Source: CAIWHR01 sp040007035 (GTDB lineage Bacteria; Pseudomonadota; Gammaproteobacteria; Burkholderiales; Casimicrobiaceae). Taken from it: a DNA stretch of 6,440 nt. The stretch covers positions 1-6,440 of the forward strand of contig JBDTVU010000170.1 in NCBI GenBank assembly GCA_040007035.1, in the 5' to 3' direction. Made by a program: the position numbers and the translations under genes. Below, piece after piece: positions 5,426-6,440 of the stretch. The notes beneath the pieces were generated by a model that was not told the origin of the DNA, did no database searches, and worked only from the letters and a program-made list of their open reading frames with translations. Position 1 is the first letter of the stretch; every line of letters begins with the position of its first letter.

Positions 5426-6440
5426 GCGCAGCCCCTCACCCGGAAGGCGGCGCGATCGCCGCCGGCGTCGAGACGATCTCGGCCGAGAAGCAGGCCGAGC
5501 TGATCCGCGAGTACGACGCCGAGTCGAATTTCCGCAAGCTCGTCGGGCCGGTCGGCCTGCTGGTCACGACACTCGCCGTCGTGCTGTCGTCGTTCCACAT
5601 CTACACCGCTGGCTTCGGCCTGCTGGTCGAGATCAAGCACCGGACGTTCCACCTGGCGCTGGTGCTGGCGCTGATCTTCCTCGTGTTCCCGCGGCCGCGG
5701 CTGCCCGCCGAGACGAAGCTCGCCGTGCGCGCCTGGCTATGGGGCATCATGTTCGCCGCGTTCTACGTCGGGCTCGCGTGGAACCTCGTCGACCGGCTGA
5801 CCGCGACCGGAGAGCTCGCCAACGGCACGCCGTTTCTCGTCGTCGTCGCCGCCATTGCGCTGATGTCGCTGCCGTTCCCGCAACTGGGCGGCAGCGGCGA
5901 CCGCACGTCGTGGACCGACTGGCCGCTGGCGATCGTCGCGGCGGCGGTCTCGCTCTATTTCCTCGTCTTCTTCGACGACGTGTTCATCAAGCGCGTCGGA
6001 TCGCCGATCGCGCAGGACTACATGATGGGCGTGCTCGCGATCGTGATGGTGATGGAGGCCACGCGCAGGACGATGGGTCCGCTGCTGCCGGTCATCGGCA
6101 TGACGTGCCTGCTCTACGCGCTGCTGGGCCGCTGGATGCCCGGCATCCTCGCTCATCGCGGCTACTCCGTTGTCCGCGTCGTCAACCACATCTACATCGG
6201 CACCGAGGGCATCTACGGCATCGCCGTCGGCGTCGTCGCCACCTACGTGTTCCACTTCGTGCTGTTCGGCGTGCTGGCGCAGATGACCGGCCTCGGCCGG
6301 CTGTTCATGGATCTCGCGACGATCGTCGCCGGGCGCTTCTCCGGCGGTCCGGCGAAGGTGTGCGTGGTGTCGTCGGGGCTGTTCGGGATGATCTCCGGGT
6401 CGGCGATCGCCAACGCGGTGACCACCGGCTCGCTGACGAT
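5422..6440 (+). CDS. TRAP transporter fused permease (small plus large subunit), 3' end cut
   Basis: Inner-membrane component of the TAXI-TRAP transporter, using an ion gradient to import the captured solute. The frame is open from ATG 5422 to the window end (339 full codons), so only the N-terminal half is present. Hydrophobic segments lie near 43-59, 76-90, 104-121, 137-152, 167-185, 199-213, 219-236 and 265-285. Diagnostic stretches are MEATRRTMGPLLPVIG (211-226), LAHRGYS (243-249), TEGIYGIAVGV (261-271), GRFSGGPAKVCVVSSGLFG (304-322) and MISGSAIANAVTTGS (323-337). These match the start of the DctM-like large-subunit domain in fused permeases. Helices at 104-121 and 137-152 seem additional to the usual fused-permease N-terminus (see findings). 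The start overlaps the DUF1850 stop as ATGA, with only a weak GAAG five bases upstream, so translation probably depends on the preceding gene. Confidence 0.94.
   Translation, partial: MSAAPHPEGGAIAAGVETISAEKQAELIREYDAESNFRKLVGPVGLLVTTLAVVLSSFHIYTAGFGLLVEIKHRTFHLALVLALIFLVFPRPRLPAETKLAVRAWLWGIMFAAFYVGLAWNLVDRLTATGELANGTPFLVVVAAIALMSLPFPQLGGSGDRTSWTDWPLAIVAAAVSLYFLVFFDDVFIKRVGSPIAQDYMMGVLAIVMVMEATRRTMGPLLPVIGMTCLLYALLGRWMPGILAHRGYSVVRVVNHIYIGTEGIYGIAVGVVATYVFHFVLFGVLAQMTGLGRLFMDLATIVAGRFSGGPAKVCVVSSGLFGMISGSAIANAVTTGSLT

Overview
The window is GC-rich (strong G/C bias at third codon positions), densely coding and entirely plus-strand. It reads as part of a proteobacterial chromosome. The gene families and promoter-like spacing fit a Betaproteobacterium of the Burkholderiales type, but an Alphaproteobacterium is not excluded. 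There are seven genes, the first cut at its 5' end and the last at its 3' end. I see no tRNA, rRNA, CRISPR array, insertion sequence or phage gene.

Region 1 (1-2567) is a complete NMT1/THI5-type ABC importer in the order periplasmic binding protein, ATPase, permease. The junctions are tight: a 4-nt overlap, then a 4-nt gap. The ATPase appears to start at a CTG codon overlapping the stop of the binding-protein gene. The only cognate start in its frame lies inside the nucleotide-binding domain and would delete the A-loop. The substrate cannot be fixed from sequence; no thiamine gene or other pathway marker is present.

Region 2 (2568-3820) holds a 68-bp gap with a small repeat cluster and a -10-like element almost touching the next start codon, followed by a stand-alone DadA/SoxB-type FAD-dependent amine or amino-acid oxidoreductase.

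Region 3 (3821-6440) is a TAXI-type TRAP transporter operon: TAXI solute-binding protein, a small exported DUF1850 protein, and a fused small/large-subunit permease running off the window. It has its own candidate -10, a GC-rich 5'-leader hairpin and a good ribosome-binding site. The two internal junctions are GTGA and ATGA overlaps, so translation is probably coupled. The N-terminal part of the fused permease appears to carry about 65 extra residues with two additional hydrophobic segments.

Taken together, two unrelated uptake systems (one ATP-driven, one ion-gradient-driven) flank a cytoplasmic flavoenzyme. A nutrient scavenging and oxidation locus is a reasonable inference, but no shared substrate is shown. 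I did not find a clearly new system. The best leads are the CTG start, the extra helices in the TRAP permease and the uncharacterised DUF1850 partner.
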